Positions 7,292-16,790 of a stretch of DNA of 34,514 nucleotides are shown here, one piece after another. The translations under genes and the position numbers were made by a program. Positions within the stretch are counted from its first letter, which is position 1; each line of letters begins with the position of its first letter. The stretch is taken from IMG/VR virus record IMGVR_UViG_3300038701_000246, positions 1 through 34,514 of that record. The stretch is one strand, 5' to 3'. The notes below the pieces were generated by a model that was not told the DNA's origin, searched no databases, and was given only the letters and a program-made list of their open reading frames with translations. Source of the stretch: a virus.

Positions 7292-9808
7292 ATGCGTACA
7301 CCAATTAACGTCCAAGGTCGCGGCGGTGCTGCCGCTGGCAACGTGGGCAACCGTGCGCAATACCTGCGCCCAGCCCTAGACAACCAGAACTCCCGAATGC
7401 TCGCTAAGGCGTTCGGTCAGATCAACTCTAGCCTTGGCCGTATCGCTGCCAATGAGACCCGTCTCCAGAACAAGGCGATGGCCGATGAGTTGGCCGACGC
7501 TAAGGAGATGCAGGCTCAGCAGGAAGAGCAGGCGAAACAGCTTGGCATGCTCGCTGGCCTGACTGGCGAAGACTACACCAATGAGTTCGTGAACAACCCT
7601 GCGAACATGCAGGCGTACAACGAAACACTCACCATTGGCCTCGTGGACCGGGATATCACCGGAGCATCCCTTGAGATCCAGGCGAGTGAAGCGTGGGGTG
7701 ACCCTGAGAAGCGTGATCAGTTCATGGGTATGATGGCCGACCGCGCCGCTGCTGCGGTTGAGGCTGCTCCCCCAGAACTCCGTGGTGAAGTGGCCGCTCG
7801 CTGGTCCAAAGCCATGCACACCCTCGGTCAGAAGAACGATGCACTGGCGGTAGAGACTGCGCTGAACCGAGAGACAGAAGCTCTCACCAGCACCTTCTCC
7901 ACGTCCATCCTACTCTCTGAGACCCCTGAGGAAATGTTCGCTGAGATCCTCGCTGAACGTGGGACCATCGCGGGTATTCGCGGGACGGAGCGTGGGGTCC
8001 AGATGGCCACCGACGCCCTCACCTCAGCGATCACCATGATCCCCTACCAGAACGACCCTAAGACTGCCGCTGAGGCTATCGAGAAGGTCTACAAGGCTAT
8101 CGACAACAAGGACTTCCTTGGTGCCTTTGGCCGGGATGATCAGGCTCGTATCGTAGCTGCTGCCAATGACGCTCAGCGTTCCCTCGACCGTTCCCTTGCG
8201 GCACTCGCTAAGGAACAACAGCAGGTACTCTTGGAGAAGTCCAACGACCTCTTCAGCCGTGCTCTGGCTGACCGCGGGAACATGCAGGCTTACCGAACGG
8301 AGTTCTTCGCTCTGCACGGTGAGCAGGCTGATGAACAGTGGAAGAAGCTAGAAGACACTATCAGCTTCCTCGACGGTGCGGCGTTCCTCAACGACGATGA
8401 GTACGGTCGTATGCGCTCCAACATGTCTCTAGCGATCCACAAGGAAGCTATGGACACGAAGGCGTTCAAGACCTTCGACGAGAAGATGACCTACCTACTC
8501 GAGAACAAGGGGTCCATGACTCAGGACGACTACGACAAACTCCTGAAGTACACCCCGAAGTTCCCTGAGGCTACTCAAGACCCAACCTTCAAGGCGGCTA
8601 TCTCCAACACCACGGCCATGCAGGACATGCTCAATGAGATCGTGGATTCAAGCGAGATGGACAACTTCCTGATGCAAGGTACAGGCCTAGAGGCAACCTC
8701 GGTTGTCGGTCGGTACTTCAAAGCGTCTCTCAACGCTTACATTCAGGACAACCCCGCGGCCTGGCAAAAGGCAATCGACAATGGCACCCGCAAGCAGTTC
8801 ATGAACGAGGCAGTAAACTCGGCCATGGACAGCATCTTGGACCACGACTTCACGGGCAGTGGTAACACCATGCGTGATGAGGTGACCACGTGGCTACAAG
8901 ACCCTGTAAATGCCGCTAAGTACGCCTCCAACCCACTCATGCAGCAGTACCTAGGTGACACTGGCATTCATCAAGAGGCCATGAAGGTAGTCGATGAGTT
9001 CGCTGCCAGCTTCGAGGCCAACTATCAAGGCTCTCGGACTAAGATCGAGGGTTTAACCCAAGATGACGCTGGGGAAGCCTCTGATGCTCTTACCCGTGCT
9101 GTAGCTGATGACGACGGCGACGGCATCTCCAACGCTCGTGAAGGTCTCCTGTCTCCCGAAGAGGAACTAGAGGTACTCGAGAATAACCTAGATGCTGACA
9201 ACCCGGCTCTCATCATGCAGCAGAATGCACAGGCTGTGGAAGAGGCTACGGGTGGCGCTGAACGTCGTCGAGCTAGTTTCACTCGTGCTGACCTCGGAAT
9301 CGACAACCTGAGTTCTCCTACGCAGTCTAACGGTAGCAGGGTTAACGCCTCCGTTCGCTCGTTCAACCTAGGGGCTATCGGTGAGATGTACCAAGGTGAC
9401 GTGGAGAAGAAGTTCGAGAAGGCGTTCGGTCGTGGTTATGATTCCATTACCCTCAAAGCCTCTGACGGTAACCCAATTAAGACTCCTAAGTTTGATACCC
9501 CAGAAGAGGGTGTTCAGTACTTCGGGTTCTGGTTGAAGCACCGCGGTGAACCTCGGTCTATCGAAGCTATTATCAACAAGTACCAGACGGGTAGCCCAGA
9601 AGCCTACAAGAAGCACGTCGAGAAACTCACGGGTATCCCTCGTGGAGACAAGCTCGATGACGACCAGTTGGCTCAAGTAGCTGTGGCTATGTTCGATTGG
9701 GAAGCAGGTACAGGCTCTCACACCGCTGACCTCGCTAACCAGATCGCGTCCAACATGGATGTCAAAGCAAACATCCTCAAAGGCATGAAGCTCTACGAGG
9801 ATAACTAA
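7292..9808 (+). CDS. Internal virion protein C (gp15-like) with P5-like C-terminal domain
   Basis: An 838-aa, largely helical, Ala/Glu/Gln-rich protein in the gp15 position (T7 gp15 is 747 aa), part of the internal core and periplasmic tunnel of the ejectosome. Residues 606-617 (DDDGDGISNARE) match a Ca-binding D-x-D-G-D-G loop. About residues 690-830 look like a separate domain with the pattern of phage P5-like structural/peptidoglycan-associated proteins: TPEEGVQYFGFWLKHRG, then SIEAIINKY, then PEAYKKHVEKLTGI, and finally LAQVAVAMFDWEAGTG. T7 instead has its transglycosylase at the start of gp16. The domain call comes from pattern recognition without an alignment. Confidence 0.82.
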   Translation: MRTPINVQGRGGAAAGNVGNRAQYLRPALDNQNSRMLAKAFGQINSSLGRIAANETRLQNKAMADELADAKEMQAQQEEQAKQLGMLAGLTGEDYTNEFVNNPANMQAYNETLTIGLVDRDITGASLEIQASEAWGDPEKRDQFMGMMADRAAAAVEAAPPELRGEVAARWSKAMHTLGQKNDALAVETALNRETEALTSTFSTSILLSETPEEMFAEILAERGTIAGIRGTERGVQMATDALTSAITMIPYQNDPKTAAEAIEKVYKAIDNKDFLGAFGRDDQARIVAAANDAQRSLDRSLAALAKEQQQVLLEKSNDLFSRALADRGNMQAYRTEFFALHGEQADEQWKKLEDTISFLDGAAFLNDDEYGRMRSNMSLAIHKEAMDTKAFKTFDEKMTYLLENKGSMTQDDYDKLLKYTPKFPEATQDPTFKAAISNTTAMQDMLNEIVDSSEMDNFLMQGTGLEATSVVGRYFKASLNAYIQDNPAAWQKAIDNGTRKQFMNEAVNSAMDSILDHDFTGSGNTMRDEVTTWLQDPVNAAKYASNPLMQQYLGDTGIHQEAMKVVDEFAASFEANYQGSRTKIEGLTQDDAGEASDALTRAVADDDGDGISNAREGLLSPEEELEVLENNLDADNPALIMQQNAQAVEEATGGAERRRASFTRADLGIDNLSSPTQSNGSRVNASVRSFNLGAIGEMYQGDVEKKFEKAFGRGYDSITLKASDGNPIKTPKFDTPEEGVQYFGFWLKHRGEPRSIEAIINKYQTGSPEAYKKHVEKLTGIPRGDKLDDDQLAQVAVAMFDWEAGTGSHTADLANQIASNMDVKANILKGMKLYEDN

Positions 9809-9826
9809 CAAGGAAAGACAAACTAG

Positions 9827-12800
9827 ATGGTAGAAACCAAAGTTGATCAATCAGTCAGTGCGTTCACCAAAGCGGCTGAACTCCAAACTGACCGCTTGAC
9901 TCCTGAGGTGGCCCGTCCGACCCCCGCCCCTGCTCCTTCGAGTGGGGGTTCCGGTGGGTTCACGGTGCCAGTCCAAGAGACCGAGGTTTCCCCTGAGGTC
10001 TCTCCTGTAGATCAGACTTCCCAAGGCTTGGTGACCACTGACCTGTTCACCGAGCTTTCCCCTAATTCCATGGACCCCGAGATCGTTGCAGACCAACTCT
10101 CGGGTGATCCTTACCTCATGTCCGTGAACCGTCAGGTCTACGGTGACCAAGCAATCCAGCAGGCTATGCAAGCCCGTGAGACTGGTAACCTTCAAAGCAT
10201 GCTCAGCAAGGGCATGTTCCAGCCCCTACCTAACGTCTCCAAGATTGCCTCTGCGTCCGGTGTAGATGTCAAGACGGTAGGATACTATCTGATCGCCAAG
10301 GATAACCCTGCGCTCAAGGCTCGTATGCTCAGCACCATTGGTGAGAGCGACATGGTGGCCTTAGAAACGGCGTACAAGGGCGTTAGTGATCAGGGGGATG
10401 AACCTACCAAGCGTGGCTTTATTGGTATGCTGGGGGCCACTATGGGAGACGTGGCGGGTCTTGTGACCAAGAACGACTTCTACGACGGCACTCGTGCAGG
10501 AATGGGTGCTGCTGCGGCTGACATTGCAGACCTCGGCAACTTCGGTGATTGGGTGTACAACGTCAACGACGCTATCTCCAAGGTACCCGGTGTGGGCGAT
10601 GCGGCTGACTGGCTTGGCATAACCCGAGTACAGGTGGACGTGACCCCTACCAGCGCTGAGCATCTTGAGCAGATCAAGGCGGCTATCCCAGACTACCAAT
10701 TCACTCAGGCAGGCATTGCGAAACTCGAGGATCTCGAAGTTGGCAAACGGTCCACTCTAGCGCTCAACCCTGCGGACCTCCGCGGGTACAACGAGGCGTT
10801 CGGCTTGAAGGGCAACGAAGCCAACCAGCAGTCCCTTGAGGCTCGCACCGAAGAGTGGAACCAGTACGTCGATACGGTGACTGGCGGTCTTCTATCGGTT
10901 GTCACTGAGTATGGCGTGGTCTACGCCTCTACCCCTCAGTTCACCAAGGGTGCAACCTTCGGCTCTCGTGCTCTCAACGGTCTCCTGAAAGGTGCCGCTG
11001 CGGACAACATCGTCTACAACGAAGGTGACGAGAACCTTTCCCGCATGCTCGTGGAGTGGGGAGTTCCAGGCTCGTCTATTCTCGAGTTAACCAACCTCAC
11101 CACCAATGAATCCGACACAGAGATCATGGCTCGCGTTAAGACTACTCTCGAGGGTGCTATCCTTGGTGTAGGTATCGAGACGATTGGCTACATGGTCCTA
11201 GCGGCTCGTGGTGCTCGTGCGGGTAACCCTGAGAAAGCCATCAAGAACTTCGCTGCTGCCACCGAGGCAGAGGCCAAGACTTCCTCCGAGCAGGCTAAGA
11301 ACTACGTCGATGCCATCGATCAGAAGGTGCTGGATAACCCTGATGCCACTCAAGACAACCTCGAGATTGCCCTAGCGGCAAAAGAGGTGGAAGCTGGCAA
11401 GGAAATCCAAGAAGTACTGGCGTTCGACATGGATCGCCTCCCAGATTGGAACGAGATGGACACCAAGGTGCTCAACTCGGTCGATAAATTCGTCCGGTCT
11501 GGTGGTGTAGCCCACGGTGATGCTGATATCATCAATACGGTACTCGGTGAAGGATGGTTCGACGACCTCAAGACCAACAAGATTGGCAATATCTACACCA
11601 TCGACGCTGATGATCAGCTTGCAACGGTCTCCTCGAAGATCGCAGGCGTACTCGGGAAGGTCCAAGAGCCTGTTCCGGTGAATCGGATGCGTGGCATGGC
11701 TGCTAAGGTGCTCTCCGAGTTGGATGAGGACATGCTGGACCCTGATCTACTGGCTCGATACCAGTCGGTCGATCCTGCACAGTGGTCTACCAACGATGCA
11801 GCGAACATCCTGGCTGCTGGGATGCTCCAGCGTACCTACGTTGAGCAGATGGCCCAGATTGCAGCGGATATTTCCTCTCGTGCTGACGTCATGGACTCCC
11901 TCGAGTTCGCTAACCTGAGTAAACGACTGAACGCTCTCCAAGCACAGGTGGCTATCCTCCAAGGTGGCCGTGCTAAGATAGGTCGCAACGCCTCCCACGC
12001 TCTCTTGGCCCTCAAGGCTGAGAAAGGGATCAAGGGTAAGGAGATTGCTGCCACTGAGAACGCTCGTTGGATGCGTAAGCGCAACCTGATCACCGCTAAG
12101 CGTGAGGCTCAGTTGATCGATCAGGCGATGAAGAACTCCAAGAACGCCCGTGCGCAAGCCAAGGTGGCGAACAAGGTGAGCACTGAGATGAGTTTCTTGG
12201 AGAAAGTACTTCAAGTAACCAACGCTGACCTCTTGTTCAACACTTCAACCCAGGCACTGATGATCGTCTCGAACGCAGCCCGTGTAGCTGTACGTAACCC
12301 TGTAGCTACTCTGGTCGAGGGCGCAGTAATTGAGCCTCTCACGGGTATCTTTGGGAGGGACACGTCGGCTTGGTCGCGGTCTCGCTCTAAGTTGGCCCAA
12401 GCGTGGCACACCTATGGGGCAATGGCTAAGGTCATGCCCGACGCAGTACAGGCTTTCGGTCGCTTCTGGCGCTCCGGTAAGTCTCAATTCACCAAACATT
12501 CAATCTTCGATGAACGTGGTACCTTCGCTGGTAAGTCTCTCGCTGAGGTGCGAGCATCTAAGGCGGATGGTGCGCTCGATCAGGGCGTGAAACTGGCTGA
12601 ACACGTCTATCGTTTTATGGGATCGATAGATGAAGCCTTCAAGGAACTCGTAGTGAGCACCGACATGCAAGTTCGGGCCATGACGGGTGACTATGGACCA
12701 GAGCTTCAAGCCATCGCTCAGAAGCACAAGCCTACCACGGAGGACCTCGTGAAGTGGTTCAAGGGTTCCGAGCACTACCTAGAGACCCCTCAGGGTCGCG

Positions 12801-14236
12801 TGGTGGACTCTAGCTCAGTAGACTTGGCTGCACAGTCCATGTTCCAGTCCGAAGCGGTCGATGGTTCGATCAACAAGGTTCTGCGTGACATGCTCTCCCA
12901 GAAGAACTTCGCGGTTCAGATGGTACGCCTCGTGGCAATGCGCTTTGTGGCCACCCCACTGAACGTGATGGAAGAGCGTTTCGCCACCATCCTGTCTGGT
13001 CCGCTGCTGATCTTCGGTGACAACAAGGTGTCCCGAGCGGTTGCTGGCAAGTTCGCTGCTGATCTGTCGGCTGTAGATGCTTACGGTAACCCCGACATGC
13101 GCATCCGAAGCCGCACCCGAGCAGTCCTGGCGACCAACTCCCTGTTCATGGGCCTAGGTGCTGCCTACTTCCTGTATGGCAACGGTCGTGAAGATGACTT
13201 GGTAGACGTGGATACGTCCTCACCTACCTTCGGCCAACTAAAGGTACGCTACGGTAACGGTAAGAAACGCTACATCAACACGATGGACATGGAAGTTCCC
13301 TTCCTGAACGCCTTCGTGCTTGGTCGTATCGGTGCTGAGATCACCTCCCAGATGACTGACCCGCATGAGGCACTCGAGTTCAACGATGCACTCAGCGTAC
13401 TCTCGGCTATCTTCATCAACGAGACCCTTGAGAAGTCTTCCTTGAAGAACCTCACGGATACCCTCGGGGTGATCACGGACGACAAGTTCCGCGGTGCTGA
13501 GCGTCTGACTGCTGGTAACATCGGTGCCATAATGCCGTTCAACTGGTGGCTCACCCGTGCTCTAGAATTGGGTAACGGAGGGGAGTTCCAAGGTAAGCCT
13601 AAGAACCTTCTCGAGGCTATCGGTAAGCAGGTCCCTGTCTTCCGTGCTTTCGGCTGGGGTACCACGAACAAAGAGCGTAACGCATTGGGCGAACTGATGC
13701 CTGCGCAGAACCGTGGCTTCAATCCATTCGTCTCCCGTGAGTTCAAAGAGGATGCCATCAGTGAAGAACTGGCGGATATCCGCCTGACCACTGGTACGAA
13801 CCTCGCTGCCTCGAAGTTCGAGCGTGGTGATATCCCGTATCACGAGATGGCAGTGGATGGGCAGTCGATCTTCGACATGATGCAAGAGGTAATCGCCTCG
13901 GGCGAAGTCAAGATTGATGGTTACACCCTGCGTGAGGCTGCTGGTCAGATGATCAGTGACCCCGATGGAGACTACCAGTCTCACTACAAGCAGTGGCGTG
14001 ACGCTATCGACGTTCAGCCAAGGAACTCCGAAGGAGAACTCTTGGTAAAGGTCGGCGGTGATGACGTCAAAGACCCTCGCGTAGCTCGCTGGAAGTCTCT
14101 CTTGAAGATGTACCGCGAAGCTGCACTCCAACACGTCATGAGCAACGCTGAACCTGAACTCAGGAAGCGTGTTCAAGACATCATCGTCACCTCAGAGTTC
14201 ACTGAGGGAACCATCGAAAAAGCGATACGCAAGTAA
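9827..14236 (+). CDS. Internal virion protein D (T7 gp16-like ejection protein)
   Basis: A 1469-aa protein in the gp16 position (T7 gp16 is 1318 aa). gp16 spans the inner membrane with gp15 and pulls the leading genome end into the cell. The N-terminus has a Pro/Ser/Gly-rich linker (PTPAPAPSSGGSGG) instead of the lysozyme-like transglycosylase motif found at the start of T7 gp16; I see no E-S-x-F/GLMQ-type motif. The rest is long amphipathic helices. A hydrophobic stretch near residues 1100-1117 (LATNSLFMGLGAAYFLYG) may be membrane-active. The conserved-looking C-terminal third carries NAFVLGRIGAEITSQM and GAIMPFNWWLTRALELG. It follows the gp15-like gene after 18 bases. Confidence 0.85.
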   Translation: MVETKVDQSVSAFTKAAELQTDRLTPEVARPTPAPAPSSGGSGGFTVPVQETEVSPEVSPVDQTSQGLVTTDLFTELSPNSMDPEIVADQLSGDPYLMSVNRQVYGDQAIQQAMQARETGNLQSMLSKGMFQPLPNVSKIASASGVDVKTVGYYLIAKDNPALKARMLSTIGESDMVALETAYKGVSDQGDEPTKRGFIGMLGATMGDVAGLVTKNDFYDGTRAGMGAAAADIADLGNFGDWVYNVNDAISKVPGVGDAADWLGITRVQVDVTPTSAEHLEQIKAAIPDYQFTQAGIAKLEDLEVGKRSTLALNPADLRGYNEAFGLKGNEANQQSLEARTEEWNQYVDTVTGGLLSVVTEYGVVYASTPQFTKGATFGSRALNGLLKGAAADNIVYNEGDENLSRMLVEWGVPGSSILELTNLTTNESDTEIMARVKTTLEGAILGVGIETIGYMVLAARGARAGNPEKAIKNFAAATEAEAKTSSEQAKNYVDAIDQKVLDNPDATQDNLEIALAAKEVEAGKEIQEVLAFDMDRLPDWNEMDTKVLNSVDKFVRSGGVAHGDADIINTVLGEGWFDDLKTNKIGNIYTIDADDQLATVSSKIAGVLGKVQEPVPVNRMRGMAAKVLSELDEDMLDPDLLARYQSVDPAQWSTNDAANILAAGMLQRTYVEQMAQIAADISSRADVMDSLEFANLSKRLNALQAQVAILQGGRAKIGRNASHALLALKAEKGIKGKEIAATENARWMRKRNLITAKREAQLIDQAMKNSKNARAQAKVANKVSTEMSFLEKVLQVTNADLLFNTSTQALMIVSNAARVAVRNPVATLVEGAVIEPLTGIFGRDTSAWSRSRSKLAQAWHTYGAMAKVMPDAVQAFGRFWRSGKSQFTKHSIFDERGTFAGKSLAEVRASKADGALDQGVKLAEHVYRFMGSIDEAFKELVVSTDMQVRAMTGDYGPELQAIAQKHKPTTEDLVKWFKGSEHYLETPQGRVVDSSSVDLAAQSMFQSEAVDGSINKVLRDMLSQKNFAVQMVRLVAMRFVATPLNVMEERFATILSGPLLIFGDNKVSRAVAGKFAADLSAVDAYGNPDMRIRSRTRAVLATNSLFMGLGAAYFLYGNGREDDLVDVDTSSPTFGQLKVRYGNGKKRYINTMDMEVPFLNAFVLGRIGAEITSQMTDPHEALEFNDALSVLSAIFINETLEKSSLKNLTDTLGVITDDKFRGAERLTAGNIGAIMPFNWWLTRALELGNGGEFQGKPKNLLEAIGKQVPVFRAFGWGTTNKERNALGELMPAQNRGFNPFVSREFKEDAISEELADIRLTTGTNLAASKFERGDIPYHEMAVDGQSIFDMMQEVIASGEVKIDGYTLREAAGQMISDPDGDYQSHYKQWRDAIDVQPRNSEGELLVKVGGDDVKDPRVARWKSLLKMYREAALQHVMSNAEPELRKRVQDIIVTSEFTEGTIEKAIRK

Positions 14237-14242
14237 CGCCAA

Positions 14243-14260
14243 GGGGGCCTTCGGGTCCCC
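14243..14260 (+). terminator. UUCG-capped hairpin after gp16-like gene
   Basis: GGGGGCC and GGTCCCC (one G-T pair) enclose a TTCG tetraloop, an exceptionally stable hairpin. There is no following U-tract, so it may attenuate or process the late transcript before the tail-fibre genes. Confidence 0.5.
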
Positions 14261-14286
14261 ACCTCTCCCTTCAAGAATAGGATCGA

Positions 14287-15969
14287 ATGATGCCGAATAC
14301 GGTAAACACCTATACTGGTGATGGTGTCCTCACGGACTTTACAATCTCCTTCACCTACCTCGACGAAGACTACATTAACTTCACGGTCGAGAACGAAATC
14401 TTTGAAGATGTCACCGAGAACTACACGGGGTCTATGTTTGACCCATCGACCTTCCGGTTCACCGTGGCTATCCCAAACAACTACCGCGTCACCTTCAAGC
14501 GTGTCACTGACATTAACAACGACATGTTTGGCTGGGAAAGCGGTGCAGTCATCCGCCCAGCGGACCTCTCACAGACCCTCAAGCGTCTTAAGGACTACTC
14601 CGAAGAGAACGCTGACCAGACTATCGCTGCTACGGTGACCGCTGAGTCCGACGCTATTAGCTCTGCTACCACTCAGTCTGCTGCTAGTGCATCTGCTGCT
14701 GCCTCTAGTGCCTCTGCGGCATCTTCGAGTGCATCTGCTGCTGCCTCTAGCGCTTCTGCTGCGGCTACCTCCGAGACTAACGCAGGTACCTCTGAGGCCA
14801 ACGCTGCGGCCTCTGCTAGTGCCGCCAGTACCTCTGAGACTAACGCAGCGACCTCTGCGACTAACTCGGCTGCTAGTGCTACGACGGCTGCAACCCAAGC
14901 AACCAACGCTGCAACTGAGGCAACCAACGCTGCTGCTAGTGCAAGCGCTGCGGCTACCTCTGAGACCAACGCTGCGGCCTCCGAGAGTGCCGTGACGACC
15001 ATCCAGACGAACATGGTGGCCCTCAAGGATGAACTCCTGGGGATCTACCTTGGTGCTCACGTGGACGATGCTACGGCTAACGCTCATGCTGCCACTGAGA
15101 GTTACACGGTGGACACTGGTGACCTCTACTTCGATACGACTTCTGGTCGCATGAAGGTGTACAATGGGTCTGCTTGGGTAGGTGTTGCGTCGTCTATCGA
15201 TGCTACCAACGCAAGTAACTCTGCGACTGACGCTGAGACTGCTCAAGCTGCCGCTGAGGCTGCTCTGGCTGCTCTCCTGAACAAGTTTCACGGCTCCTTC
15301 GCCAACGATGCTGCCTGTGAGTCTGACATTACGGGTGACCCTTCGTTGACCCTTGAGGCTGGTGATCAGTACTTCAACACCACGACTAGCCGTATCCGTT
15401 ACTACGACGGCTCCGCTTGGTACGACGCTGCGGCCACCCAGGTGATCGATACGAGTGCCTTGGGTAACGTGGGTGACGTGACCTTCACAAGCCTTACCGC
15501 AGGTGACCTCATCAAGCGCGTGGGTACTGCGTGGGTGAACGTGCCAGACACGGACTACGCCACGGCTGCTCAGGGTACACTCGCGGATAACGCTTTGCCT
15601 GCTACGAGTTACACTGCGGCTGACGTAAAGACGAAGTACGAGAGCAACGCAGACACTAATGCGTTCACGGATGCTGAGAAGACTAAGCTCACAGGTATCG
15701 AGGCGAGTGCTAAGGACGATCAGACGGGCGCTGAGATTAAGACCCTCTATGAGGCCGAGGCTGACACTAATGCCTTCACCGATGCTGAGAAGACTAAGCT
15801 CTCCGGTATCGAAGCGAATGCCACGGCGGATCAAACCGGGGCTGAAATTAAGACGGCTCTATTCGCTGAGAGCGACACTAACAACCTCACGGATGCCCGG
15901 CTGACTACCCTTAATAATGCAGCCACAACTGGCAAAGCCATCGCGATGAGTATAGTGTTCGGAGGTTAA
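14287..15969 (+). CDS. Tail fibre, gp17-type N-terminus with coiled-coil stalk
   Basis: A 560-aa protein. Residues 1-110 match the T7 gp17 attachment domain (TYTGDGVLTDFTISFTYL, FKRVTDINN, GAVIRPADLSQTLKRL), which anchors fibres to the tail. Residues about 115-240 are an Ala/Ser/Thr/Asn stalk of repeated SETNAATSA/ASASAA units encoded by internally repetitive DNA (14640-15000). Two GDxYFxTT...Y(N/D)GSAW units lie near residues 278 and 359. The C-terminus has two 40-residue repeats containing TNAFTDAEKTKL. No catalytic or chaperone domain is visible, so this is probably the base to which receptor-binding proteins encoded downstream attach. ATG 14290 is an alternative start. Confidence 0.85.
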   Translation: MMPNTVNTYTGDGVLTDFTISFTYLDEDYINFTVENEIFEDVTENYTGSMFDPSTFRFTVAIPNNYRVTFKRVTDINNDMFGWESGAVIRPADLSQTLKRLKDYSEENADQTIAATVTAESDAISSATTQSAASASAAASSASAASSSASAAASSASAAATSETNAGTSEANAAASASAASTSETNAATSATNSAASATTAATQATNAATEATNAAASASAAATSETNAAASESAVTTIQTNMVALKDELLGIYLGAHVDDATANAHAATESYTVDTGDLYFDTTSGRMKVYNGSAWVGVASSIDATNASNSATDAETAQAAAEAALAALLNKFHGSFANDAACESDITGDPSLTLEAGDQYFNTTTSRIRYYDGSAWYDAAATQVIDTSALGNVGDVTFTSLTAGDLIKRVGTAWVNVPDTDYATAAQGTLADNALPATSYTAADVKTKYESNADTNAFTDAEKTKLTGIEASAKDDQTGAEIKTLYEAEADTNAFTDAEKTKLSGIEANATADQTGAEIKTALFAESDTNNLTDARLTTLNNAATTGKAIAMSIVFGG

Positions 15970-15970
15970 C

Positions 15971-16420
15971 ATGAGGAACGTAGAGTGCGTCGTGTGTGGC
16001 GCACCTTTCCAAACTACCCACTGGCAGAAGAAGACCTGCTCCACAGGCTGTCAGCAAGAATGGCAACGAGTGCGGGTGGCTAGAAACTACGCCTCCAACC
16101 ACGAGCGTATCAACCGGAAACGCAGGGAAGACTATGCGGAAAACCCGGATAGGATTCTTGAGCAGAACCGTAGGTGGCGTGAGCAGAACCGCTCGAAAAT
16201 CAATGGAAGCCGTAGGGCGTGGTGGACCTTCTGCAATGAAGATCGAATAGAGGAAGCTCAGGCCCTCCGTCCCATTCTCGACCAACTAGAGTTCACTCCC
16301 GAGAACCGGGAAAAAATCGAAATCATGGCGGACTACATAGAAACAGACCCGTACCTAGTTCATGCACTGGATTGGTACTGGCTTGCGGACGCCCTTATCT
16401 TTCTTGAAAGGAGCCACTAA
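15971..16420 (+). CDS. Zn-ribbon, basic DNA-binding-like protein in tail operon
   Basis: A 149-aa protein starting with a Cys4 knuckle (CVVCGAPF...KKTCSTGCQQEW), as found at the front of many phage HNH/GIY nucleases and small zinc-finger proteins. A very basic, Arg/Asn-rich helix follows (RINRKRREDYAENPDRILEQ; RRWREQNRSKINGSRR), then an acidic C-terminus. No HNH or GIY-YIG catalytic motif is visible, so nuclease activity cannot be claimed. It has its own strong ribosome-binding site (GGAGGTTAAC before ATG) and overlaps the next gene (TAATG). Its place between structural genes suggests a mobile or moron-type insertion. Confidence 0.6.
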   Translation: MRNVECVVCGAPFQTTHWQKKTCSTGCQQEWQRVRVARNYASNHERINRKRREDYAENPDRILEQNRRWREQNRSKINGSRRAWWTFCNEDRIEEAQALRPILDQLEFTPENREKIEIMADYIETDPYLVHALDWYWLADALIFLERSH

Positions 16421-16788
16421 TGGCAAACCCTAATATCGTTGGCGTTACTACGATCAACGGAAACAACGGCAGCGTCTCGGTGACCTCCACGGCGCAAACC
16501 CTCGTGGGCAACGCGACGGGCAGCGGGAAGGTCTACAAGATCAACCAGATTTACGTCTCGAACGTAGACACCGCGGCGGCTGACGAGGTGACTGTAACCC
16601 TCCGGTCTGCTGTGGCAACCACTCCAACCACCGCGACCATCCTCCAGAACGTCTCAGTGCCAGCCAAGGCTACCCTCGAAGTTCTCTCTGCGCCTTTCTA
16701 CGTGAAAGAGGATCAGGACATTCAGGTGGTCGGTGTGGCTGCTTCGGGTGATCTAGAGGCGGTCGCTACGTGGGAAGAGATTAGCTAA
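16420..16788 (+). CDS. Small beta-rich virion structural protein
   Basis: A 122-aa protein beginning MANPNIVGVTTINGNNGS, followed by Thr/Val/Ala-rich beta strands and the phrase LEVLSAPFYVKEDQDIQVVG. Small proteins with this start and composition are recurrent structural proteins in marine phages, where they lie beside tail or decoration genes. The start codon overlaps the Zn-ribbon stop, and the adhesin gene starts three bases after its end. A tail-associated or decoration role is inferred from position. Confidence 0.55.
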   Translation: MANPNIVGVTTINGNNGSVSVTSTAQTLVGNATGSGKVYKINQIYVSNVDTAAADEVTVTLRSAVATTPTTATILQNVSVPAKATLEVLSAPFYVKEDQDIQVVGVAASGDLEAVATWEEIS

Positions 16789-16790
16789 CC

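Noticed and set aside
9025-9850. Antisense frames across the gp15 end
   Set aside because: Mirror frames of biased coding sequence with no likeness to known proteins.
10436-10446. CACTATGGGAG in the gp16 gene as a T7-type promoter
   Set aside because: Matches the T7 core end but no upstream recognition bases or second copy; single occurrence.
12689-12698. GACTATGGAC in the gp16 gene as another promoter-like motif
   Set aside because: Lacks the invariant first T and lies alone within coding sequence, so it is likely chance.
14640-15000. Tandem CTCTGCTGCTAGTGC-type repeats as a CRISPR or VNTR locus
   Set aside because: They are in-frame Ala/Ser/Thr codons of the fibre stalk with no spacer structure.
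14569-15834. Antisense frame of 421 codons across the tail fibre
   Set aside because: Ser/Arg-rich text is the complement of the Ala/Ser/Thr repeats; no start signal; a compositional artefact.
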